A stretch of DNA of 64,000 bases from Limnobacter sp. SAORIC-580 (GCF_013004065.1 NZ_CP053084.1:2790001-2854000), one strand, 5' to 3'; counted from the stretch's first letter, positions 49,701-58,112 are shown. Numbers and translations: made by a program. Notes: generated by a model not told the origin, from the letters alone.

Positions 49701-52700
49701 ATCGGCTTTCAGTGTAAGCACCGTGTTGTAAGTTTGGTCACCCACACCACCTGAACTGCCCTGACCTACCCGGAATACCAAACCATCCTCTGCACCACCC
49801 GCATCAATTGAAGTTGAACGAGCACCCGACCGAACTCGAAGATGATCCCAGCCCGCATCATCCGCGGAGGACATCACACGCAGATCACGCAGCTGCGTGT
49901 AGTTTGCCGCAGTACCCGTGTTCAGAAATACATTGCCCGATGCGCGCAACCCGCCAGTCACCTGCAGTTTGTTGCCGCTGCCATCATCACCTGTTGCACC
50001 CATCACGATGTTATCGATGGAGCGGCCCAGAACAACCGTGTTGGAAGTGGTTACCGAAGAATCATTACCAATGGTAACTGCGTAAGAAAGTGCATCACCT
50101 ATTGTTGCGCTATTGCCTAAAGCGATATTGCTGGTGCTGGTCAGGGTGCCATTGCCAGCCAGGTCCCCGATTAAAATATTGCGACTGCCGGTGGTAATTG
50201 TATTGCCTGAACGGTGACCTATCGCAATATTCGTATTACCAGTGGTTAACGCGGGCATGGCATAGTGGCCCAGCGCTGTGTTGGATGCACCCGCACGCAA
50301 CTCGCCAAACGTGCTGTTACCCACCGCCGTGTTGTACTGACCTTCTGAGTAATACAGGGTGTTGGTACCTACGGCGACACTTTCTGAAGCAGTAGCCCTG
50401 AACATTGAAAATGCACCAATCGAAGTCACATAAGCGCTGGTACTAATGGTGTCTGCGGCGTAAGCGCCAATGGCGGTGTTGTAAAAGCCCGTGGTGTTGC
50501 CATTCAAGGCTGCATCACCCACTGCCGTGTTGTAGTAACCCATGGTATTGCGGCCCAGGCCAAACTGCCCAACCGCCACGTTGCTACTGCCGGTTGTATT
50601 GGCCATAAGTGCATAGGCACCCACCGCCACGTTGTCATCGCCTGTGGTGTTGGCCTGCAAGCTGTAGTATCCGTTGGCGGTGTTGTAACTTCCAGTGGTG
50701 TTTGAGTACAAAGACCAGGCACCCGAGGCAGTGTTGTAGTACCCGGTGGTATTGCTGTACAGGCTTTTGTAACCCAGTGCAGTGTTTTCATCGCCGTAGT
50801 CGTTGCTGTACAACGCTTGATAACCCACGCCAGTGTTCCAGGTACCAGATTCAGTTCCGTAACCAGTGGTTGCCATTTGCCCAAGCACACCGTCTCCCAC
50901 CGCAACGTTGCCAGCATTCTTCCGACCCGCCAAGGCGCCAACACCAAGGCCAAGATTGGGTTCTGCATAGAAAGCAGAACCCGTGTCGCTGGCATATGAA
51001 AACGCAAAGGTTGCAGGTACACCCAGTACGCTTAGTGAACTAACATCTACATTGCCAGTGAAACGAGCGTTGCCTGTCACTTGCAAACGATTGCCGCTAA
51101 GATCGTCGCCAGTTGCGCCAATTACAGTGGTATCAGTAATGCGGCCCAGAGTAATCGTATTGGATGTGGTGACAAGCGCTTCCGATCCCAATGCCGTGGC
51201 GTAATTCAACTGTGTGGCCACACCCGGCAAGGCATTCGCGCCTAGGAAAGTATTGTTACTGCCCGAGATATTCGCATTGGTGTTGTCGAATGCAGAATTT
51301 GCATAACCAGCATCGTCACCCAAGGCTACGTTACGCGAGCCAGTTGTATTGCCACGCAAGCTGCTTTGACCAATCGCCACGTTTCTGAAACCAGTCGTGT
51401 TGCTTCGCAAAGAATCGTCACCCAAGGCAGCGTTCTTCTCACCCGTGGTGTTTAAATATAAGGCTGAATCTCCGACCGCCGTGTTGCTTATACCCGTGGT
51501 GTTATTCAATAAACTAAGGGAACCAACTGCGGTATTGTCGCGGCCGGTGGTGTTGGCGAACAATGCCTGAGCGCCTAGCGCTGTGTTTTGATAACCTGTG
51601 GTGTTGTAGTACAGGGCTGATTTGCCCACCACCGTGTTCAAGTAACCTGTGGTGTTGCTGAACATGGCGGCTTGACCCAGCGCCGTATTGTTGTTACCGG
51701 AGGTGTTGTTGAAAGCGGCCCCGTCACCCAACGCCGTGTTGTTAGAACCTGTGGTGTTGTTGTAGAAAGCAGCATAACCAAGTGCGGTGTTTTTCAAGCC
51801 CGTTGTATTGTGGCGCAGTGCCAAGTTACCAATGGCTACGTTTTTTTGACCTGATGTGTTGCTGTTAAGGGAATAGAATCCAATTGCCAAATTGGCCCCT
51901 AAACCAGAGGCAGGTGATGCCAAAGCGCCTGCGCCAATCGCGATATTCGGCTCGGAAACGCCCCCAGAATAATCACCAAGTACCAAGCGAGTTGCAGAAA
52001 CAGTACCGCTGGCAATGACATCGCCATTGCCTGCAACACGGAAGACTGGTGTGTAAGTGAGTTGATCACCTTCCAAACGACCAATCTGAAACTCATCGGC
52101 CTGCGGATGCCCGAATGTGTTTGGATTATCCCCAATGACTACTCGCATTACGGTTTGATCGTCTGCGAGATTGGATCGATAAATGAACTGTGAATCCGAG
52201 TTCTCGAAATCTTCACCGAAGCGCAGTTTCTGATCTGTAGGAACCAATACGCCACCCTGGAAATTGACAGCACCGCTAAAGGTTGCATTTGCAGCGTACA
52301 AATCGCCATTTAAATTTACATTGCCTTCCACGTACAACTTGGTGTTTGGAAAGGTATCGTTGCGCGCCGTTGAGCCGATGACAATTTGGTCATCGATTGT
52401 AGAATAGGTTGAGTTTTTATTAACACCCAAAGCGCCAAGCACCACGGTATCGGAAGTGCCCACGCGCGAATCAGCACCAATCGCACTGGCGTAATTCAAA
52501 GCGCCACTCAACACATTGGCTTGATAACCCAGCGCCGAGTTTCGATTCCCGCTCACATTGCCCAACAGGGAGTTGGCACCAACCGAAGAGTTCTCGGCAC
52601 CTGTGGTGTTGAAGTACAGGCCATACGCCCCGACTGATGCGTTGTAATAGCCCGTAGTGTTGTAGTAAATAGATGCCTGCCCCACACCGGCGTTTTGGTG

Positions 52701-54479
52701 ACCCTCGGTGTTGTAATGCAAGGCAGCTTGCCCCACCATGGCATTTCGGTAACCCGTGGTGTTGTAGTACATCGCACCGCGGCCTAATGCCACGTTCCGA
52801 TAACCAGTAGTGTTATTGTGCAGTGATGCGACCCCTAGCGATGTATTACCACTGCCCGTGGTGTTCATTCGCATGGCGTCGTAACCAATCGCGGTGTTTG
52901 CCGTGCCTGTGGTATTCGACAACATCGACTGCGAACCCATCGCAGTGTTGTAATAACCTGTGGTGTTGGAATACAGGCTTTTGTAACCCACGGCGGTGTT
53001 TTCATCACCATAGTCGTTGCTGTAAAGGGCCTGATAACCCACGCCCGTGTTCCAAGTACCCGACTCATCGTAATACCCAAGTGTGGTCATTCTCCCCAAT
53101 ACATCCATACCGATGGCCACATTGCCTGCATTTTTTCGACCTGCCAAGGCACCACTTCCCAGCCCAAGATTGGGTTCAGGGTAAAAACTTGAACCTGTAT
53201 CGCTTGCATACTGAAAGGCCAATGTGGCAGGTACCCCCGCTTGGCTAATCGAAGCAACATCAATATTTCCATTGAACATTGCACCTGCAAATGTGGGCGT
53301 GCTGGTGGTGGCAATGTCTTGCGGCAAACTGAGCACCACATCGCCATTCATTGCACTTGCAATCACTTGGTTGTTGGTGCCGGTAATACTGAGTACACCT
53401 GTGTTGGAAATGGTGATACTGCCAGCACCGTTGAGAACACCAATTCCATCGCCTGCGCTGATTGCGCCCAAAGCGAAACCCGCGCCGGTACCAATCAGCA
53501 AACTGCCCTGCGCAGCGGCACTTGAATCAATGCCGGTGCCACCAAATGCAGCGCCCAACACACCACTGTTCACATTGCTTGCGTTCAGATCGGTTAAAGC
53601 TGCGCCATTGCCAATAAAACTGTTGGCAGTCACGCTGCTGGTAAATGTGGCAGCGCTTCCAGACAAGGCACCCGTGATGGTTGCACTTGCAGCTTGAAAA
53701 TCAGCCACAGTGACTTTACCAGTGGTGTAAGCAATTGCACCTGCACCGTTGGCCGCTGAATCGTCATTGAATTTGCTGGCATCCACAGGCTGCCAGGCAC
53801 CACCCACGTAGCTGTACAATTTGTTGGTTTCCAGCACCAGGCGAATGTCACCTTCCTCACCTGGCATCGCGGTTAATTCGGCATAGGTACCCACAGCACT
53901 TTTAAACTGTTTGGACGATGTTTGCGAAGGTGCAGTCACCTGCACATAATCGTCGCCCAAGCCCCTGCGATTGGCGAGAATATAGGCGCAACTCGTTTCC
54001 ATGCTGCCGTTCAACCCAGGCGACACTACGGCATACACCAACGGATTTGCCACACCCTGCCCGGCCAGAAAACTGCTGTTGGATGTGGAAGCGCTGTTGT
54101 CCCAGGCGCAGTAGCCCAAAGGCCTGCCAGCACCATCTCGCTGAGGCAGATTAACCGATGAGGGAACCGAGCCCATGTCCACCGGATAACCACCCACTAC
54201 GGCACCCATTTCACTGGCCCTTAATGCACCATTGAACTCGGCCACATAGCCTTGCATGCCTTGGCTTACCTGAGCCACGGTGTTTTTCAAGGTGAACTGG
54301 CGAATAAGCTGCGTAGCAGTAAAAGCGGCCGCAGAATCGCCTGAACGGCCCACCGCAGGCGAAATGACAGCAGCACCCAAACCGAGAGCCACCAGGTAAG
54401 GCAAGGCATGTTGTACGGCCAAAACAATGGGTTTCGGTTTGAAATTGATCGGGCTAACTGTGGGCTTGTTCTTTTTCAT
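46773..54479 (-). CDS. Giant PilV-like repeat adhesin with Peptidase_S74 self-cleaving chaperone domain
   Basis: 2568 residues. Residues 17-45 are a hydrophobic anchor. Residues 50-235 resemble the constant N-terminal part of conjugative-pilus tip adhesins (PilV/shufflon): LGYCAWDNS, LVYAVVSPGLNG, ETSCAYILAN, LGDDYVQV, with conserved Cys. Residues 437 to about 2055 hold four blocks of 17-residue repeats (consensus NTTGYxNTAVGxxALYS), as in YadA heads. A Peptidase_S74 domain starts at 2229: SSDRRLKTNI supplies the Ser2230-Lys2235 dyad. A coiled coil (about 2315-2420) and a beta-rich tail follow. It is the last gene of the pilus operon, AGAGG 5 bases before its ATG. The role as trimeric pilus-tip adhesin is inferred. 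Confidence 0.85.
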   Translation of the reverse strand: MKKNKPTVSPINFKPKPIVLAVQHALPYLVALGLGAAVISPAVGRSGDSAAAFTATQLIRQFTLKNTVAQVSQGMQGYVAEFNGALRASEMGAVVGGYPVDMGSVPSSVNLPQRDGAGRPLGYCAWDNSASTSNSSFLAGQGVANPLVYAVVSPGLNGSMETSCAYILANRRGLGDDYVQVTAPSQTSSKQFKSAVGTYAELTAMPGEEGDIRLVLETNKLYSYVGGAWQPVDASKFNDDSAANGAGAIAYTTGKVTVADFQAASATITGALSGSAATFTSSVTANSFIGNGAALTDLNASNVNSGVLGAAFGGTGIDSSAAAQGSLLIGTGAGFALGAISAGDGIGVLNGAGSITISNTGVLSITGTNNQVIASAMNGDVVLSLPQDIATTSTPTFAGAMFNGNIDVASISQAGVPATLAFQYASDTGSSFYPEPNLGLGSGALAGRKNAGNVAIGMDVLGRMTTLGYYDESGTWNTGVGYQALYSNDYGDENTAVGYKSLYSNTTGYYNTAMGSQSMLSNTTGTANTAIGYDAMRMNTTGSGNTSLGVASLHNNTTGYRNVALGRGAMYYNTTGYRNAMVGQAALHYNTEGHQNAGVGQASIYYNTTGYYNASVGAYGLYFNTTGAENSSVGANSLLGNVSGNRNSALGYQANVLSGALNYASAIGADSRVGTSDTVVLGALGVNKNSTYSTIDDQIVIGSTARNDTFPNTKLYVEGNVNLNGDLYAANATFSGAVNFQGGVLVPTDQKLRFGEDFENSDSQFIYRSNLADDQTVMRVVIGDNPNTFGHPQADEFQIGRLEGDQLTYTPVFRVAGNGDVIASGTVSATRLVLGDYSGGVSEPNIAIGAGALASPASGLGANLAIGFYSLNSNTSGQKNVAIGNLALRHNTTGLKNTALGYAAFYNNTTGSNNTALGDGAAFNNTSGNNNTALGQAAMFSNTTGYLNTVVGKSALYYNTTGYQNTALGAQALFANTTGRDNTAVGSLSLLNNTTGISNTAVGDSALYLNTTGEKNAALGDDSLRSNTTGFRNVAIGQSSLRGNTTGSRNVALGDDAGYANSAFDNTNANISGSNNTFLGANALPGVATQLNYATALGSEALVTTSNTITLGRITDTTVIGATGDDLSGNRLQVTGNARFTGNVDVSSLSVLGVPATFAFSYASDTGSAFYAEPNLGLGVGALAGRKNAGNVAVGDGVLGQMATTGYGTESGTWNTGVGYQALYSNDYGDENTALGYKSLYSNTTGYYNTASGAWSLYSNTTGSYNTANGYYSLQANTTGDDNVAVGAYALMANTTGSSNVAVGQFGLGRNTMGYYNTAVGDAALNGNTTGFYNTAIGAYAADTISTSAYVTSIGAFSMFRATASESVAVGTNTLYYSEGQYNTAVGNSTFGELRAGASNTALGHYAMPALTTGNTNIAIGHRSGNTITTGSRNILIGDLAGNGTLTSTSNIALGNSATIGDALSYAVTIGNDSSVTTSNTVVLGRSIDNIVMGATGDDGSGNKLQVTGGLRASGNVFLNTGTAANYTQLRDLRVMSSADDAGWDHLRVRSGARSTSIDAGGAEDGLVFRVGQGSSGGVGDQTYNTVLTLKADQSAVFTGRVDVQSLYVNGEQIAPVNKANIDTALTFASTVGAAYPQSSLALGVNALDADPRAGNIAIGEGVLTSLSPSAINTEGIFNTGVGFNALTLNSTGSNNTAVGTYSLNRNTTGYANTAIGVYAMVNTTTGYDNTGVGVNALNANTTGNRNNAVGVNALFSNSSGTQNNALGTNSLFSNTTGYQNVAVGDNALYTNSAGYQNVAVGPDALYNNTTGHQNIAIGYNSQRNTTTGYRNTAVGANALLNNTDGFQNSAFGVNALLANTSGDYNSAFGTNSMLSNTLGERNVAMGFNALQANTTGSSNVAIGVNAMLKNTTGNENTAVGDNALFENTTGHSNAAMGRGALYNNTTGYYNIAVGRNALLTNSTGYNNSALGYNSLIFNTTGYNNAALGRNALQNNTTGLNNTALGTFSMFGSTTGFDNTGVGLNSLYSNTTGNANLALGKNALFGNATGSYNMGIGTSTDVLLNNLNYASAIGAFARVTTSNTLVLGALGAGKDGVVSSVNDQVVIGTTSRNDAISNTIFHVAGVSNFSSMLYATGGAQVSSNQLLRFGGNQEGTDTVGIYRTNTASDQSLLRIGIGDNANTFGTGTTDEFQVGRLNSDDSFNPVFRVAGNGDVIASGYMQATAFNVSSDRRLKTNIQAQDSGSVLGRLEQLQTYSYEYLANPNLGRRIGVIAQEIQSLFPEAVATRADGMMSVDYSALGAMAAMGVGQLSKQVKVLDKTVADQGQRITVLDDRINQHDTRITSLESWRTDASKRMDGMQTAIDLNIQKIAENAVAIQTNSVAIERLDDALFTLDGQVKNNSDLINNINSRWAKNFSESADGSLLTVNAVELKVSNFTAQQLRANSVYSQRLEAEMARIADLEVNNLKANSAVANTVQAEQVNTGSAQVYAGVGLPAVLFAAKSDGHYTVSTSALDGSYATATVIVNAGQAKVVSVASEGIELYAEGNQVKVIAAGKSIKASWIKMG
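48320..53171 (-). repeat. 17-residue (51-base) repeat region inside the giant adhesin gene
   Basis: Four blocks of tandem repeats, about 53171-52490, 51935-51230, 50965-50100 and 49570-48320. Each unit follows NTTGYxNTAVGxxALYS; I count roughly sixty units in all. Blocks 1 and 3 open with almost the same 50-odd residues (GRKNAGNVA..., GTWNTGVGYQALYSNDYGDENTA), pointing to internal duplication. Blocks are separated by non-repeat linkers with paired NYASAIG-type and SNTLVLGALG-type stretches. Codon use varies between copies, so DNA identity is modest and slippage probably limited. Confidence 0.85.
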
Positions 54480-54487
54480 GTGAACCT

Positions 54488-55024
54488 CTAGTTCAAAACC
54501 GCAAACACAATTTCATCGCCATTGGCGATGATTGAACCGTCGTACTGACGAAGCAAACGTTCTCGGGTCGCTGCTGCGCCCCCGCTGAGTCGCGGTATTA
54601 ACCGAAGCCGTATGCCGCCAGCCTCGGTGTGTTCATACACCCACTCCTCGAAATCGGGTGGGCTGACTGGCAATGGAATTCCATCTGGCATTAAGGCGAG
54701 AGACAAAGGCCCATTCGGCGTGGGGCAGGCCACAGCTGAAATAACCGCAATATTGCCGGCTGTGGCCGGAGCCGGGTAAGCGTGGCGTGTATCGAACTGA
54801 GCGTGATCACCATCGGGATACACTGCTGCGCACAACATGATTTTTCCCTTGATGACTTCAAGTTGCACAGCAACCTCATTGACTGTGTCTTGAACCGATT
54901 GCCCCTGTTGGGTATTGGTGCTCAAACGTGCATAGGCAGCACCCACAATTGCCAGCAAGCCAATGCCGTACAAAATGTAGGAAGCGATGAATCCGCTTTG
55001 TTGCTGAAAGAATTTCCTGTTCAC
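54488..55024 (-). CDS. Second pilin-like (minor pilin) protein
   Basis: 178 residues. Leader QQQSG precedes FIASYILYGIGLLAIVGAAYARL, a type IV prepilin-like cleavage site Gly-Phe followed by a hydrophobic helix, but position 5 of the mature chain is Tyr, not Glu. The rest is a beta-rich globular region with one Cys pair (LCAAV, VACPT). Start is GTG at 55024 with GAGG about 12 bases upstream. It is separated from the first pilin gene by a terminator, so it should be expressed less. No family is recognised beyond the N-terminus. Confidence 0.65.
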   Translation of the reverse strand: MNRKFFQQQSGFIASYILYGIGLLAIVGAAYARLSTNTQQGQSVQDTVNEVAVQLEVIKGKIMLCAAVYPDGDHAQFDTRHAYPAPATAGNIAVISAVACPTPNGPLSLALMPDGIPLPVSPPDFEEWVYEHTEAGGIRLRLIPRLSGGAAATRERLLRQYDGSIIANGDEIVFAVLN

Positions 55025-55123
55025 GATTTTTTAACCTCAGTTTCTCGCACGGATTTCGGTACATACCGGGTTAACGGGTGAATGCATACAAGCCCACATC
55101 CCTTGCTTTGGTGAAACATGACG

Positions 55124-55149
55124 AAAAAAAAGCCCGCTATTGCGGGCTT
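55124..55149 (-). terminator. Rho-independent terminator after the first pilin gene
   Basis: The minus strand reads AGCCCGC-AATA-GCGGGCT followed by eight T. It is 17 bases past the stop codon of the first pilin gene, in the middle of the operon. This is the arrangement often seen after major pilin genes, where high transcript levels are needed for the pilin but not for what follows. Confidence 0.9.
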
Positions 55150-55166
55150 GGTGAAGTTGCAGCGGT

Positions 55167-55859
55167 TTAATTTTCCTGAATCACCTTGAAATACACATAC
55201 TTGGTGTCGCTGGTTGCGATACAACCTTCGGGCCAACCTGCGGGATCTGGCGCAGTACTAATTGCAGAAATGCCGGCATCGGTGCTGCCTGTTGTCCAAA
55301 CAGACAAAGCGGTACCCGCGACTGGAATAGAAGAGGTCCCATACAACAAGGTATTGACTCGTCCGCACACGTCTGCCCTCAAGCCTGGCAAGATCACCAT
55401 TGGATCTTCACTTGACGTTGCCAACCCTTTGCCTGGAGTCACTTTGTTGATGTACCAGTGCCCCGCCGACAATGCAGAAGGTGACTTGATTGTCGTGTCC
55501 TCACCATTGGCAAAAGCTGTGGTGGGCATGATTTGTGGGGAAGCATATCGCGCGGTGGGATCGAACAGCCCCTGGTTGGCGGTGTTCGAAAAATCAAGTG
55601 TCGATTGAACAGCCGACGAGCCAAAATCACTCGAGTACCTGGCCACACCGTCGCGCAAATCACTGGCCTGTTTCAAAATTACAGACGCATTTACTTTCGC
55701 TTGCTCCACATCGGTTTGTGAAGTTGGGCTTCGGTTGGCCAGTGCAAAACCACCCAGCACTGCTGTCATCAAGGCAATGCCGAACAGCAAAGCCGCCTGG
55801 ATAAAACCCGCCTGTTTTTGCTTTCGCAAAAAGGCTGCGGGATTGGAAATAGACTTCAT
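55167..55859 (-). CDS. Probable major pilin (PilS-like, atypical)
   Basis: 230 residues. KQKQAG precedes FIQAALLFGIALMTAVLGGFALANRS, a prepilin-like Gly-Phe site and long hydrophobic helix; Ala replaces the usual Glu at mature position 5. The globular part has two Cys (DVCGRV, EGCIA) that could form the C-terminal disulfide loop of type IVb pilins. The ribosome site AAGGAGA 6 bases before the ATG is the strongest in the operon, and a terminator follows, both suggesting high expression. A prepilin peptidase is not in the window. Confidence 0.7.
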   Translation of the reverse strand: MKSISNPAAFLRKQKQAGFIQAALLFGIALMTAVLGGFALANRSPTSQTDVEQAKVNASVILKQASDLRDGVARYSSDFGSSAVQSTLDFSNTANQGLFDPTARYASPQIMPTTAFANGEDTTIKSPSALSAGHWYINKVTPGKGLATSSEDPMVILPGLRADVCGRVNTLLYGTSSIPVAGTALSVWTTGSTDAGISAISTAPDPAGWPEGCIATSDTKYVYFKVIQEN

Positions 55860-55910
55860 GACGTTCTCCTTAATTACCTATGTTGCTCAAGCCTTGTTGA
55901 CTTCACTTAG

Positions 55911-56765
55911 TTAACCCAACTCCACCTTGGCTTGCCTGCGGGCTTGCTCAAGTTCAGCGTTGAATTTCTCTAAAGCAAGGGCTTGAACAATGTCTTGCTT
56001 CAATTCTTCCAAAGTGGGTTTTTTGAGTTGTTTGCTGTCTTCAATCTTCAGCACCAAAAGGCCGTTGCGCAAACGCAGCACCTCACTGAATTCACCCTTT
56101 TTCATTTTCGACACCACGCGCCCGAGGTTGTAGGGCATTGCCTGAGCCACGGAATAACCGTCACCCTGCTCCACCAATGGCTTTAACTGATCAAGCGCGT
56201 CCTTGTCCCCCTTCCTTAACTTGTCCAGGGTTTGTTGCACATCGTTTTGATCATTGCTCAGGTAATAACTGACTTTCCACTGCTGAAAATTTTGGTCTAG
56301 AACGTTGGCATCGTAGTAAGCTTTTACATCATCATCGCTCACGGCTTTGCGTAACTCGTCCATTCGTTTGGTGGTGTACAGGGTAGAAAGTACTTCTCTT
56401 TCTGCTGCACGAAGAGCAGCTTTGGCTTCTTCCACATACATCTCACGACCACGCTCCGCAGCCACCACCTTGTTAATGTAGCGGTCAATCACAATGGCTC
56501 GGTCCACGCCCGATTGCAGCATGCCACCCAATTCCATTTCGGTAATTTTCATGCCATTGATGCTGGCCACTTGGCGGTCTGATTGCCCTGAAGAATCACC
56601 TGCCGCAAATGCGCTGGCTACAGGCGAAACACTTGGACTGGAAGAGCCCTGAAAAGCAGTCCAACCCGCCCAGGACACCAAACCCACCAGGCCCAATGCT
56701 GCAACCCCAAGGGTTAATTTTTGTTTGGCAAATGGCATGCCCACTTTGTTGTCCGATTCATTCAT
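55911..56765 (-). CDS. Parvulin/SurA-like peptidyl-prolyl isomerase-domain protein
   Basis: 284 residues: a membrane anchor (about 18-38), a SurA_N-like helical region (about 65-150, ASINGMKITEMELGGMLQSGVDRAIVIDRYI) and a parvulin-like core (about 165-250, VSYYLSNDQNDVQQTLDKLRKGD..GRVVSKMKKGEFSEVLRLRNGLLVLKIED). Resembles EpsD-type chaperones of exported polymers. It may assist folding of pilins or of the giant adhesin in the periplasm. Its start overlaps the preceding gene's end by 8 bases. Confidence 0.75.
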   Translation of the reverse strand: MNESDNKVGMPFAKQKLTLGVAALGLVGLVSWAGWTAFQGSSSPSVSPVASAFAAGDSSGQSDRQVASINGMKITEMELGGMLQSGVDRAIVIDRYINKVVAAERGREMYVEEAKAALRAAEREVLSTLYTTKRMDELRKAVSDDDVKAYYDANVLDQNFQQWKVSYYLSNDQNDVQQTLDKLRKGDKDALDQLKPLVEQGDGYSVAQAMPYNLGRVVSKMKKGEFSEVLRLRNGLLVLKIEDSKQLKKPTLEELKQDIVQALALEKFNAELEQARRQAKVELG

Positions 56766-57243
56766 CGCCTTGTCCCCTCAATTTGACTTCCACTTTCTCG
56801 GTCATCCCTTTGACAATTGCCAACGAAGCCTGCCCCGCGCAACCCGCCAGACAAATTTCCTCGGCATGCCACACCACATCTTTCGAAATACCCTGAATAC
56901 TGTTCAACACGTACATGAACTCGGCATACTTGGAAGGGTCAGCAATATCAATCTTGATGCTGTCGCGATTGGCAACTACCCGAACATCCGGACTCAACCT
57001 GGCCAACACACGGGCGTAATCTTCGTAAACCACCTTCCCCACCGGCACACGTTTCAAGGTGAATTCAGGCAGCTCCTGACTTTTCCGTTCAATCTCGTTG
57101 GTGCGCAAGAAGTCGTTGACTGAAAAGGCAGCAAGAATCACCATGACCACAGCACACATCATCGCGAACACAGGTGCCAATCCCATCAGACGACTGGCCT
57201 CGGTTATCCACAAAGTACTGTTGTTTTTTAAATCCAGTTTCAC
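56758..57243 (-). CDS. One-pass inner-membrane pilus assembly protein of unknown family
   Basis: 161 residues with one membrane helix (about 22-42, GLAPVFAMMCAVVMVILAAF) followed by a small alpha/beta domain, size and layout like PilO/PilN/GspM-type alignment proteins. Two Cys (EEICLAGCAG) lie near the end. It starts with GTG overlapping the upstream stop in GTGA. I do not recognise a family. Confidence 0.55.
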   Translation of the reverse strand: MKLDLKNNSTLWITEASRLMGLAPVFAMMCAVVMVILAAFSVNDFLRTNEIERKSQELPEFTLKRVPVGKVVYEDYARVLARLSPDVRVVANRDSIKIDIADPSKYAEFMYVLNSIQGISKDVVWHAEEICLAGCAGQASLAIVKGMTEKVEVKLRGQGDE

Positions 57244-58109
57244 TTGACCGACTCCTTCTTGCCTTGTTTACGTACACTGAGAAGCCCTTCCATATCCCTT
57301 AGATCGGTGACCACGTCGCGCCCCAGGGAATCAAGGTAGTCTTGACTCACCCAACTGGGCAGGATCAACTCAAAAGACTCATCGTTCTCCCCCTTCATGC
57401 TGTATTTCTCGATCCAGCCCCCCGATCGCACCACGGTTGCGGATACTTTTTGTATTCTGGAAATTTGGCGTGCAAGGGGTTGCTGTACGCTGAGCTTGAT
57501 CAAGGTGGCATTCAAATCGTTTTCAACAGCTTGGGCATTCAGCCCACTTGCAGCCTGGCTGTTGGTGTAGGCACTTGCTGCCTGCGCCCCCAAAAACACC
57601 ATGGATGCTGAAATCAACACGCCAATTGATCCTTTCATCATCAAGGAACTAAAACGCTCAGTAATGCCCTGAATGGCTTGCGGAATGCTGGTGAGCGGTT
57701 TGCCGCCTTTGTGTTCAATTTCGACAATTTGCAGATCAAGCCCGATCAAATAGTCTTTCAGTACATCCTGGTCGTTGCACAACAAACGTACGCTGCCACC
57801 TTCGATAATCAAGGCAACGGAATAGTCAGCACCGTGCATCAGGTAAATTGCATCGCCCACATGCAAAGGACCATCGGGCAACACGTCTACAAAAGGCAAA
57901 TTAAAACCTGGCGCTGAACTAAGCCACGCACTTTCAATGGCGAAGTAATACACATGGCCCGCACGTTCAGCAAGGTACGCATGCAGGCGGTTGGTGCCCA
58001 AAATAGCGTAGGCCTGATTCATGACCACTTTCTGTGCACTGCCTGTGCCCACAGGCAAACGCCCAGCAATCAGGTTGGAGTAAATGCTTTTTAGATTGAT
58101 TGCTTCCAC
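57240..58109 (-). CDS. Inner-membrane pilus assembly protein with cytoplasmic domain, unknown family
   Basis: 289 residues. About 150 cytoplasmic residues (alternating strands and helices, SVALIIEGGSVRLL) precede one membrane helix (about 156-178, GSIGVLISASMVFLGAQAASA) and a 110-residue periplasmic part. This resembles the bitopic BfpC/PilO2-type or GspL-like platform proteins. GTG start, 3 bases after the PilR-like stop codon. No reliable family match by eye. Confidence 0.55.
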   Translation of the reverse strand: MEAINLKSIYSNLIAGRLPVGTGSAQKVVMNQAYAILGTNRLHAYLAERAGHVYYFAIESAWLSSAPGFNLPFVDVLPDGPLHVGDAIYLMHGADYSVALIIEGGSVRLLCNDQDVLKDYLIGLDLQIVEIEHKGGKPLTSIPQAIQGITERFSSLMMKGSIGVLISASMVFLGAQAASAYTNSQAASGLNAQAVENDLNATLIKLSVQQPLARQISRIQKVSATVVRSGGWIEKYSMKGENDESFELILPSWVSQDYLDSLGRDVVTDLRDMEGLLSVRKQGKKESVK

Positions 58110-58112
58110 GGC

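Noticed and set aside
48320..53171. CRISPR-like array
   Set aside because: The period is a coding 51 bases with degenerate units inside one open frame; there are no identical repeats with unique spacers and no cas genes.
46773..54479. Prophage tail fibre
   Set aside because: The S74 domain and repeats occur in phage fibres, but there are no phage genes nearby and the upstream genes form a pilus operon in the same orientation.
55057..55068. 12-bp palindrome CGGTACATACCG before the minor pilin gene
   Set aside because: Too short and common to call as an operator without conservation data.
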